NCBI RefSeq assembly: GCF_001509835.1
Contig: NZ_JXTJ01000016.1
Location: forward strand, 109,296 to 173,295
Reading direction: 5' to 3'
From: Allobosea sp. WAO
Lineage (GTDB): Bacteria; Pseudomonadota; Alphaproteobacteria; Rhizobiales; Beijerinckiaceae
Length of the DNA stretch: 64,000 nucleotides
Positions within the stretch are counted from its first letter, which is position 1. Each line of letters begins with the position of its first letter. Below are positions 27,591 through 37,551 of the stretch, one piece after another. Below the pieces are notes generated by a model that ran no database searches, was not told the origin of the DNA, and was given only the letters and a program-made list of their open reading frames with translations. The position numbers and the translations under genes are program-made.

Positions 27591-29221
27591 AGACAGCACG
27601 GCGCGGGACCAGACGTCTCGCATTGGCACTTCTTGCCGGCTGCACCGCCGGGTCGGCCTCCGCACAGATCGTGTCTCGCACGATCGAGAGCGAGGCCGAT
27701 CGGCAGCGGCTGGAGATCGAGCGCCAGACCGCGCCGCAGCGCCAGAGCGGCCCTGCCGTGGTCGCTCCACCCACCGGCCCGCGGCTGGAGTTTCCAGCGG
27801 GCGGCGCGAGCGTCGTGCTGACCCGCATCGACTTCGACGCCTCGCGCTTTCTCAATCCGGCCGAGCTGGACACAATCCGCGCGCGCTATGTCGGCCAGCG
27901 CGTCGATCTCGCCGAAATCGGCAAGATCCTGCAGGCGGTCAACGATCTCTACGCGCAGAAGGGGCAGGTCACGGCGAGCGCCGTGCTGCCACCGCAGAAG
28001 CTCACCGGCGGTGTTCTCAAGATCGGACTCGTCGAGGGAAAGATCGGCAAGGTCTCGGTCTCGGGCGCTGTCCAGACCTGGCCCTGGTATGTGCGCTCGC
28101 AGGTCCCCGTCGTCGAGGGAGAAGTCGTCGACACTCCGGATCTCAACCGCACCGTCTCGATCTTCAACCGTCTCAATGAATCGCAGATCCGGGCCCAGCT
28201 CAACGCCGGCGCAAGTTTTGGCCTCACCGATCTCGACCTCATCCTCACCGAGGCGCCGAGAAACCTCGCCCAGATCTCCTTCGACAACCAGGGTGTGCAG
28301 TCGACCGGGCGTTACCAGGCCACGCTCTTCCTGCGCCACAGCAACCTGCTCGGGATCGACGATCGGCTGGTTTTCTACGGCTCGCGGGCGCGCGGCAGCA
28401 TCGTCGGCACCGGCAGCTATACGCTGCCGGTCTCTCCCTGGGGCACACGGCTCGGCCTCAGCTTCACGCGCTCGGCCTACCGCATCGTCAGCGGCACGAT
28501 TCGCGAGCTGCGGCCGGAAGGCATTTCGGAGAACGGGGCGCTCACCCTGTCCCAGCCGGTGTTCGCGACCGACGCCATCCTCCTGCAAGCCGTAGGCGCC
28601 ATCGGCGGCGGCTCCGGTCGCAGCAAGCAGCTCGACATCGCCACGGTCGATACAAGCTATACCCGTGCGAGCGCCGGAGCAGCGCTGAGCCTCAATTTCG
28701 CCGGCCTCAACCATTCCTCGACGGTGAACTGGTCGCAGGTCGCCCATCGCGACAAGCTCGCCGAGACCAGGCGAAACTACACGATCTGGACCGGCAACGC
28801 CGCCTCGATCTGGCGCATCACGGACGATGTCTACGCTTCGCTGGTCGGCGCCTGGCAATACACCAACGAGACACAGCTGCCGGGCGACCAGATCTTTCAG
28901 ATCGGCGGCCCGACGACGGTTCGCGGCTATCCGATCGGCGTCGCCTTCGGCAATTCCGGCTTTTATGGCCAGGCCGAACTCCACTACGTCCTGCCGGACG
29001 TGTTGAAGCAGCTGGAGGCCTTCGTCTTCCTCGATCACGGCAGGACCTACGCCAATCCGACCTTCACCAGCCGGGCGACCTCGATCGGCGCCGGCCTGAT
29101 CTGGCGGCCGCTCGACTGGGCGACGCTCGAAGGCGGCATAGGGCGGCCGCTGGAGCGTGTCTCGGCGACCCAGCGTGACGCGGAGCTTTATTTCCGCGTA
29201 ACTCTGCGCAAGACCATCTGA
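27587..29221 (+). CDS. two-partner-secretion outer-membrane transporter (TpsB, ShlB/FhaC/HecB family)
   Basis: A 544-residue outer-membrane beta-barrel exporter for the adjacent TpsA. The TTG at 27587 overlaps the TpsA stop (TTGA) and has AGAGGA about six bases upstream. From it the product starts with a signal peptide ending in ASAQ. The longer upstream frame would read antiparallel to logic through the TpsA C terminus and lacks a signal. A POTRA domain covers about residues 65-145 (VLTRIDFDASRFL to LVEGKIGKV). The barrel follows, with the conserved VRGY motif of loop 6 at about residues 445-448 and a final strand YFRVTLRKTI. Only one POTRA is clear; FhaC-type proteins usually have two, and the second is probably the more divergent 150-230 region. 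Confidence 0.92.
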   Translation: MKTARRGTRRLALALLAGCTAGSASAQIVSRTIESEADRQRLEIERQTAPQRQSGPAVVAPPTGPRLEFPAGGASVVLTRIDFDASRFLNPAELDTIRARYVGQRVDLAEIGKILQAVNDLYAQKGQVTASAVLPPQKLTGGVLKIGLVEGKIGKVSVSGAVQTWPWYVRSQVPVVEGEVVDTPDLNRTVSIFNRLNESQIRAQLNAGASFGLTDLDLILTEAPRNLAQISFDNQGVQSTGRYQATLFLRHSNLLGIDDRLVFYGSRARGSIVGTGSYTLPVSPWGTRLGLSFTRSAYRIVSGTIRELRPEGISENGALTLSQPVFATDAILLQAVGAIGGGSGRSKQLDIATVDTSYTRASAGAALSLNFAGLNHSSTVNWSQVAHRDKLAETRRNYTIWTGNAASIWRITDDVYASLVGAWQYTNETQLPGDQIFQIGGPTTVRGYPIGVAFGNSGFYGQAELHYVLPDVLKQLEAFVFLDHGRTYANPTFTSRATSIGAGLIWRPLDWATLEGGIGRPLERVSATQRDAELYFRVTLRKTI

Positions 29222-29259
29222 ACCTCTAGACATCGCCATCCCGCTTCCAGGACAAGACT

Positions 29260-29970
29260 ATGGCCCCCCTGCCCCTGTTCTACTCCAGCATCGCCGTCCT
29301 CGACCGCAGCACGCATCGCAAGGCCCGGCTCTCCCCTGCCGAGAAACCCTTTGCCTTTGCGGCCCAGGCGCATGTCCTGCCGGCGCTGATGGCCGAGTTC
29401 GTAGCCGGCTGCCGCGACATGCCGATCCTCTTCCTGGAAGAAGCCGGCGCCGTCTCCCCGCTGTTCATGGTCGGCATGCGCCCTGGCGAGAGCCGTTTCG
29501 TCGATGAGGAAGGGCGCTGGCGCGGCCATCACGCGCCGGCCTATCTGCGGCGCTACCCCTTCATCGGCGGCGATGTCTCGAGCGACCAGCAGGTCGTCTG
29601 CATCGACGGCGGCTTTACCGGGCTGCAGAACGAAACCGGCGAGCCGCTGTTCGGTGAGGATGGCGAGCCGGCCGAGGCGCTGCAGCGGGTCATCGGCTTC
29701 GTGGCCGAGTATGGCGACGCTGCCAAGGCGACCGCTGCCTTCACGGCAGAGCTGAAGGCGCTCGATCTGTTTCAAACGATCAACGTCGAAATCCGCGCGG
29801 CCGACGGCGCGACATCCAGCTACAGCGGCTTTTCGGCGATCAGCGAGGAACGCCTCAACGCACTTTCGAACGAGACGTGGATCGACCTACGGCGCAAGGG
29901 CTATCTCGTGCCGATCCACGCCCATCTGATCAGCCTGGCGAATTTCGCCCAGCTCGGCGAGCGCCTTTGA
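29260..29970 (+). CDS. SapC family protein
   Basis: A 236-residue soluble protein of the SapC family (named after a gene in the Campylobacter fetus S-layer secretion locus). Diagnostic segments are LPALMAEFVAGCRDMPILF near residue 45 and RRYPFIGG near residue 100. The C-terminal half carries the acidic linker FGEDGEPAEAL and the LDLFQTINV block. It has no signal peptide. It lies 38 bases after the TpsB gene on the same strand, and ends 140 bases before the convergent M23/LuxR/type I secretion operon. The biochemical role of the family is unknown, and the neighbourhood fits a role in surface-protein export or assembly. Confidence 0.85.
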   Translation: MAPLPLFYSSIAVLDRSTHRKARLSPAEKPFAFAAQAHVLPALMAEFVAGCRDMPILFLEEAGAVSPLFMVGMRPGESRFVDEEGRWRGHHAPAYLRRYPFIGGDVSSDQQVVCIDGGFTGLQNETGEPLFGEDGEPAEALQRVIGFVAEYGDAAKATAAFTAELKALDLFQTINVEIRAADGATSSYSGFSAISEERLNALSNETWIDLRRKGYLVPIHAHLISLANFAQLGERL

Positions 29971-30052
29971 CGCTCTCCCCGTCCAGAAACCGGGTAGATC
30001 ACCGAACGTCCTAGCGGATGCGGACTGACGCTCTGGCTCGTCGCTAAAATAC

Positions 30053-30085
30053 TGGACCGAAAAGTGGATCTCACCTTTCGGTCCA
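30053..30085. terminator. strong hairpin between convergent operons
   Basis: TGGACCGAAA (30053-30062) pairs exactly with TTTCGGTCCA (30076-30085), and a few more inner pairs are possible. It lies between the convergent ends of the SapC gene (29970) and the M23 peptidase gene (30111), a natural place for a bidirectional transcription end. There is no long T-run. Confidence 0.5.
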
Positions 30086-30110
30086 ATGCTCCAGGTACTC
30101 AGGCGCGGTG

Positions 30111-31112
30111 CTATCGAAGGTCGATATTGAAACTGCGCTCCAGAACCAGATTGCCCTCGTGGAGCACCGTGTAGCTGGCCTTGTAGGTGCCTCGCGCCCA
30201 ACCGGTAGGCGGTTTCCTGAGACCTACAAAGATCAAGGTCTGTGCCTGATTTCGCGGAAGCCGCTCTGCTTCATGCCTGGCGATCACCTGGCCCGACGGA
30301 TCGCGCAGGATCATCGCCTGGACATCGCCGATCTTGAGGCCGATCCCGCGGATGTAAGCCACCAGCGCGGGCGTCTCGGTGTCCGGCGGCTGGCGCACCA
30401 CGTCACCCGCCTCCAGCGAGGCCATCGTCACCGGTGTGCCGGCGAAGCCCGCGTTCAGGACCTGTCGCGGCTGGTAGGCGAGCGCAGGACGTAGCGCCGG
30501 CAGCCAGAGCATGCGACCGGCTCCGCACGCGTTCGGGGCGGCCTGATGGGCGAAGGGATCGACGATCTCGCCGCGATGACGGACGATGAAGTGAAGATGC
30601 GGATATTCGGTCAGGCCGGACAGGCCGATCCGCCCGATCGGCTGGCGCGCCTCGACCCGTTCGCCAACCGCGACGCGCAGGCTGCCGCGAGCCATGTGGC
30701 AATACTGCGTCTCCCAGCCAGCGTCATGCGCGATCACGACGGCGTTGCCGCATTCCGAGCCCTTCACCGCGTCTCGGCCGCCTTCTCGGACCGAGGTGTC
30801 GGCCATGCCGTCGCGCCGCCGCAGCACCCGGCCGGGGGCCGCCGCCAGCACATCGACGCCGGCTCGTTGCTCTGCCATCGTCGGCAGGCGGATATCCGTA
30901 CCGTTATGACCATCATAGGACAGGGTGCCGCAGGTGTAGTCGCGGGTCGAAGCGGACGGATCGGCGTCGACATAGTTCTGGATGAAGCAACTGCGTCCGA
31001 GCTCGCATGCAACCGGCAGGTCGAAGAGCGGCAGCTCTTCGGAGAAGGCCCCTGTCGCGAGGACGAGACAAAGCAAGGGCCCGGCGACATGAAGGCGGCG
31101 GGTCCGCTGCAT
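30111..31112 (-). CDS. M23 family metallopeptidase, exported
   Basis: A 333-residue exported zinc endopeptidase of the lysostaphin/M23 type. The start at 31112 is preferred because it follows a GAGGGAG ribosome site and yields a signal peptide (RLHVAGPLLCLVLATGAFS); an upstream ATG at 31169 would extend into the LuxR gene. Zinc-binding motifs are intact: HNGTD near residue 70 and YPHLHF near residue 180, with a third site region around QYCHM. About 140 residues of beta-rich C-terminal domain follow, ending in RSFNIDLR. The start is 4 bases from the LuxR stop, so the gene is co-transcribed with the regulator and the type I exporter. Peptidoglycan cross-link cleavage during exporter or surface-layer assembly is the inferred role. 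Confidence 0.87.
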   Translation of the reverse strand: MQRTRRLHVAGPLLCLVLATGAFSEELPLFDLPVACELGRSCFIQNYVDADPSASTRDYTCGTLSYDGHNGTDIRLPTMAEQRAGVDVLAAAPGRVLRRRDGMADTSVREGGRDAVKGSECGNAVVIAHDAGWETQYCHMARGSLRVAVGERVEARQPIGRIGLSGLTEYPHLHFIVRHRGEIVDPFAHQAAPNACGAGRMLWLPALRPALAYQPRQVLNAGFAGTPVTMASLEAGDVVRQPPDTETPALVAYIRGIGLKIGDVQAMILRDPSGQVIARHEAERLPRNQAQTLIFVGLRKPPTGWARGTYKASYTVLHEGNLVLERSFNIDLR

Positions 31113-31116
31113 GCAT

Positions 31117-32250
31117 TCACACTCCCTCGTGACGGAAGCGATCCAGCTTCGCCAATGGCCGACCCGCATTCATCTCGCCCTGGACGATCTGGTCCCGATA
31201 ACCATCGACGAAGGGCGACAAGGTCAGAATGTAGAGCAGAAAGAACTCGATCTGGCGATTGATGCCGAGCTTGAGCATGATCCGCTTGATGTAGGTCCGG
31301 ACCGTCGCTTCCGTCAGCTCCAGAGCCTGGCCGATTCTCCATGGCGGCTCGGCGCGCAGGATGCGCTGGACGATTCTTTCCTCGGCCCAGGGCAGGCCAA
31401 AGGCGGTCGCGATGCGCTTGGCTCCCGCGGCCGGGTCGATCTGCGGGATGATGACGAGCAGGCGGTCCATATGCTGCCTGGTTGGCGCGGCACCGATCCA
31501 GGCGAACGCGAAGGCACGGTGGTCCGTAGACAAGGGAATGATCGTGTTCGTCCAGGCGCGCCCGCAACGAGCTGCCGTCATGTCGCGTGGCGCCTGGTGC
31601 AGTAACGTGTTGACCAGTGCGTTCGGACCGACGAGCGCACCGTGATCGAGACGCAGCGGAGCTTTCGCCAGAAGCAGTTGCCGGCCCGCATCGTTCGCTT
31701 CAAGGATCCGCAATCTGTGGTCCACGGTGAAGGCCGGAAAAGCCAGTTCCTCCAGGAGCGTATCGAGGCTCAGATCGTCGGAGCGATGCTGCGTGAACCC
31801 CAGCGTCGTCGCCCATATGACGCCGGCAGCGCGCGAGACGCAGACGATCTCGTCGGCCGACAGCGGACGCGAACGCCAGCCCGCCAGGAAAATCAGATCG
31901 CTTCCGTCACCGCACGGCAAGCGACCTGCCAGCCCGTGCAAGGGCTCGTCCTGTTCCCTGCCGAGCAATTCCGTGACGAGCCGGTCGGCGGGGTCGACGG
32001 CGAACAGGCTCTTGTCCTGCCATTCCGGCCGATGCGCCAGATGCGTGATCACGTCTGCCGATGGCTGCACCTTGCTGTCGAAGCCGACGCGAGCGGCCTG
32101 ACCCGCAAATCCGCTAGATCGGACAAGCGTCAGCGCGAAACATCGCTTGCATTCAAGCAGTCCGAGCATGGCTCGCCCGAAGGCATCGAGAGCGAGAAGC
32201 ATGGCGGCCCTGCCCGGCTGTGCCGGCCTGGTGGAATCGTCCCGCAGCAT
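31117..32250 (-). CDS. LuxR-type HTH transcriptional regulator
   Basis: A 377-residue regulator with a C-terminal LuxR HTH at about residues 285-345, including the recognition-helix segment LTEATVRTYIKRIMLKLGI. The N-terminal 280 residues have no clear receiver, PAS or autoinducer domain signature; a weak PAS-like stretch (FTVDHRLRILEANDAGRQL, about residues 175-195) is visible. It lies inside the type I secretion operon, 38 bases after the adaptor gene and 4 bases before the M23 gene. It is a candidate regulator of this operon and of the divergent RTX gene. Confidence 0.85.
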   Translation of the reverse strand: MLRDDSTRPAQPGRAAMLLALDAFGRAMLGLLECKRCFALTLVRSSGFAGQAARVGFDSKVQPSADVITHLAHRPEWQDKSLFAVDPADRLVTELLGREQDEPLHGLAGRLPCGDGSDLIFLAGWRSRPLSADEIVCVSRAAGVIWATTLGFTQHRSDDLSLDTLLEELAFPAFTVDHRLRILEANDAGRQLLLAKAPLRLDHGALVGPNALVNTLLHQAPRDMTAARCGRAWTNTIIPLSTDHRAFAFAWIGAAPTRQHMDRLLVIIPQIDPAAGAKRIATAFGLPWAEERIVQRILRAEPPWRIGQALELTEATVRTYIKRIMLKLGINRQIEFFLLYILTLSPFVDGYRDQIVQGEMNAGRPLAKLDRFRHEGV

Positions 32251-32288
32251 CGGGTCCTCCCTGTCTCACGTTCCCCCGGCCGATTGGC

Positions 32289-33691
32289 TCAATTCTCCTT
32301 GAATGCACGCTGCATGCGTACCATCAGCGGCTGCAGCAGATACTCCGCGAAGGTACGCTGTCCGGTCTCGATGAAGATCTCGACCGGCATGCCCGGCTGA
32401 AGCGAGGCGAGATAGGTGGAGAGCTCCGGCGTACGCTGGAGATCGACCTCGGCCTTATAGAACGACCTGCCGGTCCTGGGATCAATGAGCGCATCCGCGG
32501 TAACCATGGTAACCGCGCCGGCGAGCAAGGGTGAGCGGCGCGCGTTGAACGCGAGGATCTGGATACGGGCCGGTTGCCCCACCCGCACTTCGTTGCGATC
32601 AGTCGGCTTGACCTCGCCTTCGACGATCAGCCGGTCCTGGACCGGCACGATATCGAGCAGCGGCTCACGCGGCGCCAGCACGGCGTTCACGCTTCTGGTG
32701 TTGAGGCCGACCACGATGCCCTTCTCGGGGGCCCGGACCTCGCTGCGGACGAGAATGTCACGTGCTGCCGCTATCCGATGCCTGGTGTCCGCGATGCGTT
32801 CGCGCGCGGCATGCCGCTGCTTGGCGATATCCTCGAGCCAGGTCAGGACGCGCTGCCCGCGCCTGTTCTCCAGCTCGGCGATCTTGCCCCGGGACTGGGC
32901 CACCGAGGACGCGTTCGTCGTGACCTGCGCTTCGGCGTCGGCTTCTGCCCGCCTGAGGGCGAGAACCTTGGGCTTTCGGGCAAGCCCCTTGGCGAGGAGG
33001 AAATCCGAATCCTTGATCTCCTCCCGGAGAAAGGCGAGCTGCCGCTCGAGGCCGCTGGAGCTGCTCTGGAGCCCGCGAATGCCGTCCTCCAGCTGCAGGA
33101 TCTGCTGGTCGATGAGGTGGCGCTCGCCTTGCAGCGAGGCTGCTCGCGCCGAGAACTCCGCTTGCTGGCTCGCCATCGAGACCTGCGCCTCACGGTGGCT
33201 CGCACCGTCCTTCAGCTCGTCCGGAAACGAAACCGCGGCGGCGCCGGCCTGTTCCGCTTCCAGGCGCGCCTCCATGGCGAGATCGGCGAAGAGCTTGCTC
33301 TCGAGGACACCGAGATTGGCCTCGATCTGTGTCGTGTCCAGCCGGGCGAGGAGCTGGTCGCGGTCGACCCGCTCGCCCTCGCGAACGAAGAGCGTCTTGA
33401 CGATGCCGCCTTCGAGATGCTGCACCGCGCGGCGCTGGGACAGCACTTTCACCACACCGGGCGCGATGACCGCACTGGCGAGCGGCACCGTTCCGGCCCA
33501 GACGCCGAAAATGCCGAAGAGCAGGACGACGAGCACGGCGCCCCACAGGACGAGCGGTCCAGTCTCGGAGCGCGGACGCTCCGCCACGTCGTGCGGGCCG
33601 GCACTGAGCTCGCGCGGCGCAGAGGCCGGCATGCCGCCATGCACGATGCTCGGCACCCAGCGCGACTGCGATCCGGAATCGGCGCCGGGCA

Positions 33692-33695
<4 letters not shown>
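32289..33695 (-). CDS. type I secretion membrane-fusion protein (HlyD/PrtE/AprE family)
   Basis: A 468-residue periplasmic adaptor for a type I secretion system. A cytoplasmic N terminus is followed by one membrane helix (LWGAVLVVLLFGIFGVWAG, about residues 49-67). Next come the lipoyl/barrel half-motif (VLSQRRAVQHLEGGIVKTL), a long coiled-coil hairpin (about residues 150-310) and the second half with the HlyD signature GRSFYKAEVDL. It links the inner-membrane ABC protein to a TolC-type outer-membrane channel; no such channel gene is in this window. The start overlaps the ABC gene stop by 4 bases (ATGA). Confidence 0.92.
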
Positions 33696-35497
<1,802 letters not shown>

Positions 35498-36263
35498 GTG
35501 TCCTCGGACGGGAAGTGACGTTGATGGAATAATGTCAGAGCTCGATGCCGAGCCGGCTTCTGTCGAGATCGTGCTCGAGCGGACTGGAGAGAAGGGTGGC
35601 GTTCAAGCTTCAGGACATGCCGCATCGCGGCTTGGTGCAAAAGCATCCGCCCCCTGAGCCCGGTAACCCGCCCAAGCCGCACAAGGGAATTGTCTCGGAC
35701 GTTCGTATCGCCGTCAGCTCGTCCATCGCCATGACTTCGCCTCCCCTGTTTTCCAGCGCACGCCACTGCAGATTGCCGTAAACACCGAGCGAACCGATTG
35801 GCCCGCATCGTTGCCGGCCGGAGACGGCCTTGACGCCGCTTGGCGAGGCTAGGGAAGCCTATCCGCCGGCATAATCCCCATTTGGTGACAGAAATGGTTT
35901 CGGCGCCCGACGTGCTGGAGACTTCGCAATTCCGACGGCGCCCGGCGGAAGCGGCGCCGCTCGCGTAAGCCCGGTCGCGGCGAGCGTGATGGACGACGCC
36001 AGGGCAAGTTCGCGAACCGCGAGTTTAACGTTCGCAGACCTGAAGTTTAAGAGAAATACTCAGAGAACCGCAGCCAGAATAGCGGTCGCGCCGACAGCCT
36101 TTTGTCTCCAAATGGGGATTGCGTCGCCCCCCTGCATCTCCGTAGCGTCGCCCGCCCTCGCAGCAATGTTCGATCCATGACGATCGATGCCGATGTGCAT
36201 GACTACGCGCATTCGCAGTCCTGCGCCCAGGCGAGGGTTGATTTCGCAACAGGGAGAACTGCC
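35498..36263. promoter_or_regulatory. 766-bp divergent regulatory region between the type I exporter and the RTX gene
   Basis: No convincing gene. Three ordered signals are visible. A 13-bp perfect inverted repeat, AATCCCCATTTGG at 35873-35885 and its complement at 36108-36120, extends imperfectly inward (GACA.AA) to about 20 bp. GTTCGCGAAC at 36008-36017 is a perfect 10-bp palindrome. AGTTTAA is directly repeated at 36022-36028 and 36044-36050, a 22-bp step of about two helical turns. These are plausible operator sites for the LuxR-type regulator in the operon. An AGGGAG ribosome site lies at 36251-36256, before the RTX start. Confidence 0.55.
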
Positions 36264-37511
36264 ATGGCTATCATCAATGGTACACCCGGCGACGATATCA
36301 TTCCTCCTCCTTCCACCGCGGGTGACGACATCATCAACGGGTTCGCCGGCAACGACTGGATCGACGCCGATGGCGGCAACGATCTCGTCAATGGCGGATC
36401 GGGCGACGACTACATACTCGGCGGCACCGGGGTCGACACCCTGAACGGCGATGCCGGCAACGATACGGTCAGTGGCGGTGACGGCAACGACGTCGTTAAC
36501 GGCAATGCCGGCAACGACATCCTGAACGGCGATGCCGGCAATGACACGCTGGATGGCGGTGCAGGCGACGACACCGTCAACGGCGGGTCGGGCGACGACG
36601 TGCTGACCGGCGCCACCGGCAACGATACGCTGAACGGCGGATCCGGCGCCGACAACATGGACGGCGGACTCGGCAACGACACCATGAACGGCGATGGCGG
36701 CGCGGATGTCATGAACGGCGCCGGCGGCAGCGACACCATGAATGGCGGCAACGGCGGCGACACCATGAATGGCGGCCTCGGCAATGACGTCATGGGCGGC
36801 GATGCCGGCAACGACACCATGGAAGGCGGCGCCGGTGACGACGAGCTGAACGGCGGCGATGGCAATGACACCCTGAGCGGCAGCGCGGGCACCGACACGC
36901 TGAACGGGGACGACGGCAACGACACGCTCAATGGCGGCGACGGTAACGACGCCCTGAGCGGCGGCGCCGGCAACGACACCATGAACGGCAATGACGGCGA
37001 CGACCAGCTCGACGGCGGCGCCGGCAGCGACACCGGCTACGGCGGCGACGGCAACGACAGCCTGGATGGCGGCGGCGGCAGCGACAATCTATGGGGCGAT
37101 GCCGACGACGACAGCATCAGCGGCGGTGCCGGCAGCGACCACCTCCATGGCGGGACCGGCAATGACGAGATCAATGGCGGCAACGGCGCCGATCACATCT
37201 ATGGCGATGCCGGTGATGATCTGCTGACCGGTGGCCCGGGCACCGACACCTTCCATTTCGGGGACGGCGCCGACAATCCCTTCGGTGACGATACGGTCAC
37301 CGATCTCGACGTGCCCGACGAGGATGTCATCGTGGTCGATGTCCTCGATCCGGACACCACCGTGGTGACGGTGGACGATTCCGGCGCCAGCGTCGTGCTC
37401 GACTTCGGCTTCGGCACGATCCAGATCGACGGCGTTTCCGGCGGCGGGACCTTCACCTCTATCGCCGATATCAACGACGCGCTCGGCTACGACGCCATTA
37501 CGCTCGTGTGA
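36264..37511 (+). CDS. RTX calcium-binding repeat protein, likely type I secretion substrate
   Basis: A 415-residue acidic Gly/Asp/Asn-rich protein. The ATG at 36264 has AGGGAG seven bases upstream and gives the typical short leaderless start MAIINGTPGDD; an upstream frame to 36102 lacks such support. Residues 27-332 are 34 uninterrupted RTX nonapeptides, expected to fold as a calcium-bound parallel beta-roll. Residues 333-415 form a non-repetitive, acidic C terminus ending in a hydrophobic ALGYDAITLV, as in uncleaved type I secretion signals. No enzymatic domain is present. It is divergent from the exporter operon. A structural or surface-layer-like role is inferred. Confidence 0.9.
   Translation: MAIINGTPGDDIIPPPSTAGDDIINGFAGNDWIDADGGNDLVNGGSGDDYILGGTGVDTLNGDAGNDTVSGGDGNDVVNGNAGNDILNGDAGNDTLDGGAGDDTVNGGSGDDVLTGATGNDTLNGGSGADNMDGGLGNDTMNGDGGADVMNGAGGSDTMNGGNGGDTMNGGLGNDVMGGDAGNDTMEGGAGDDELNGGDGNDTLSGSAGTDTLNGDDGNDTLNGGDGNDALSGGAGNDTMNGNDGDDQLDGGAGSDTGYGGDGNDSLDGGGGSDNLWGDADDDSISGGAGSDHLHGGTGNDEINGGNGADHIYGDAGDDLLTGGPGTDTFHFGDGADNPFGDDTVTDLDVPDEDVIVVDVLDPDTTVVTVDDSGASVVLDFGFGTIQIDGVSGGGTFTSIADINDALGYDAITLV
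36342..37259 (+). repeat. 34 consecutive RTX nonapeptides (27-bp repeat units)
   Basis: Units follow G-x-G-[NDSA]-D-x-[LMVI]-x-G in an unbroken 9-residue register from FAGNDWIDA to GPGTDTFHF. The DNA units are 27 bp and individually degenerate, so this is a protein repeat and not a CRISPR array. Confidence 0.93.
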
Positions 37512-37551
37512 GACCTACCAGCCGGAGGTGGCGACGCATCGCGCCGCCGCC

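Noticed and set aside
27446..29239. A 597-codon reverse frame over the TpsB gene
   Set aside because: Antisense of a well-supported TpsB gene with a signal peptide, POTRA and barrel motifs; the reverse product has no recognisable features.
36342..37259. Regular 27-bp repeats that could suggest a CRISPR array
   Set aside because: The units are contiguous coding repeats of an RTX protein in a single frame with no spacers, and no cas genes are present.
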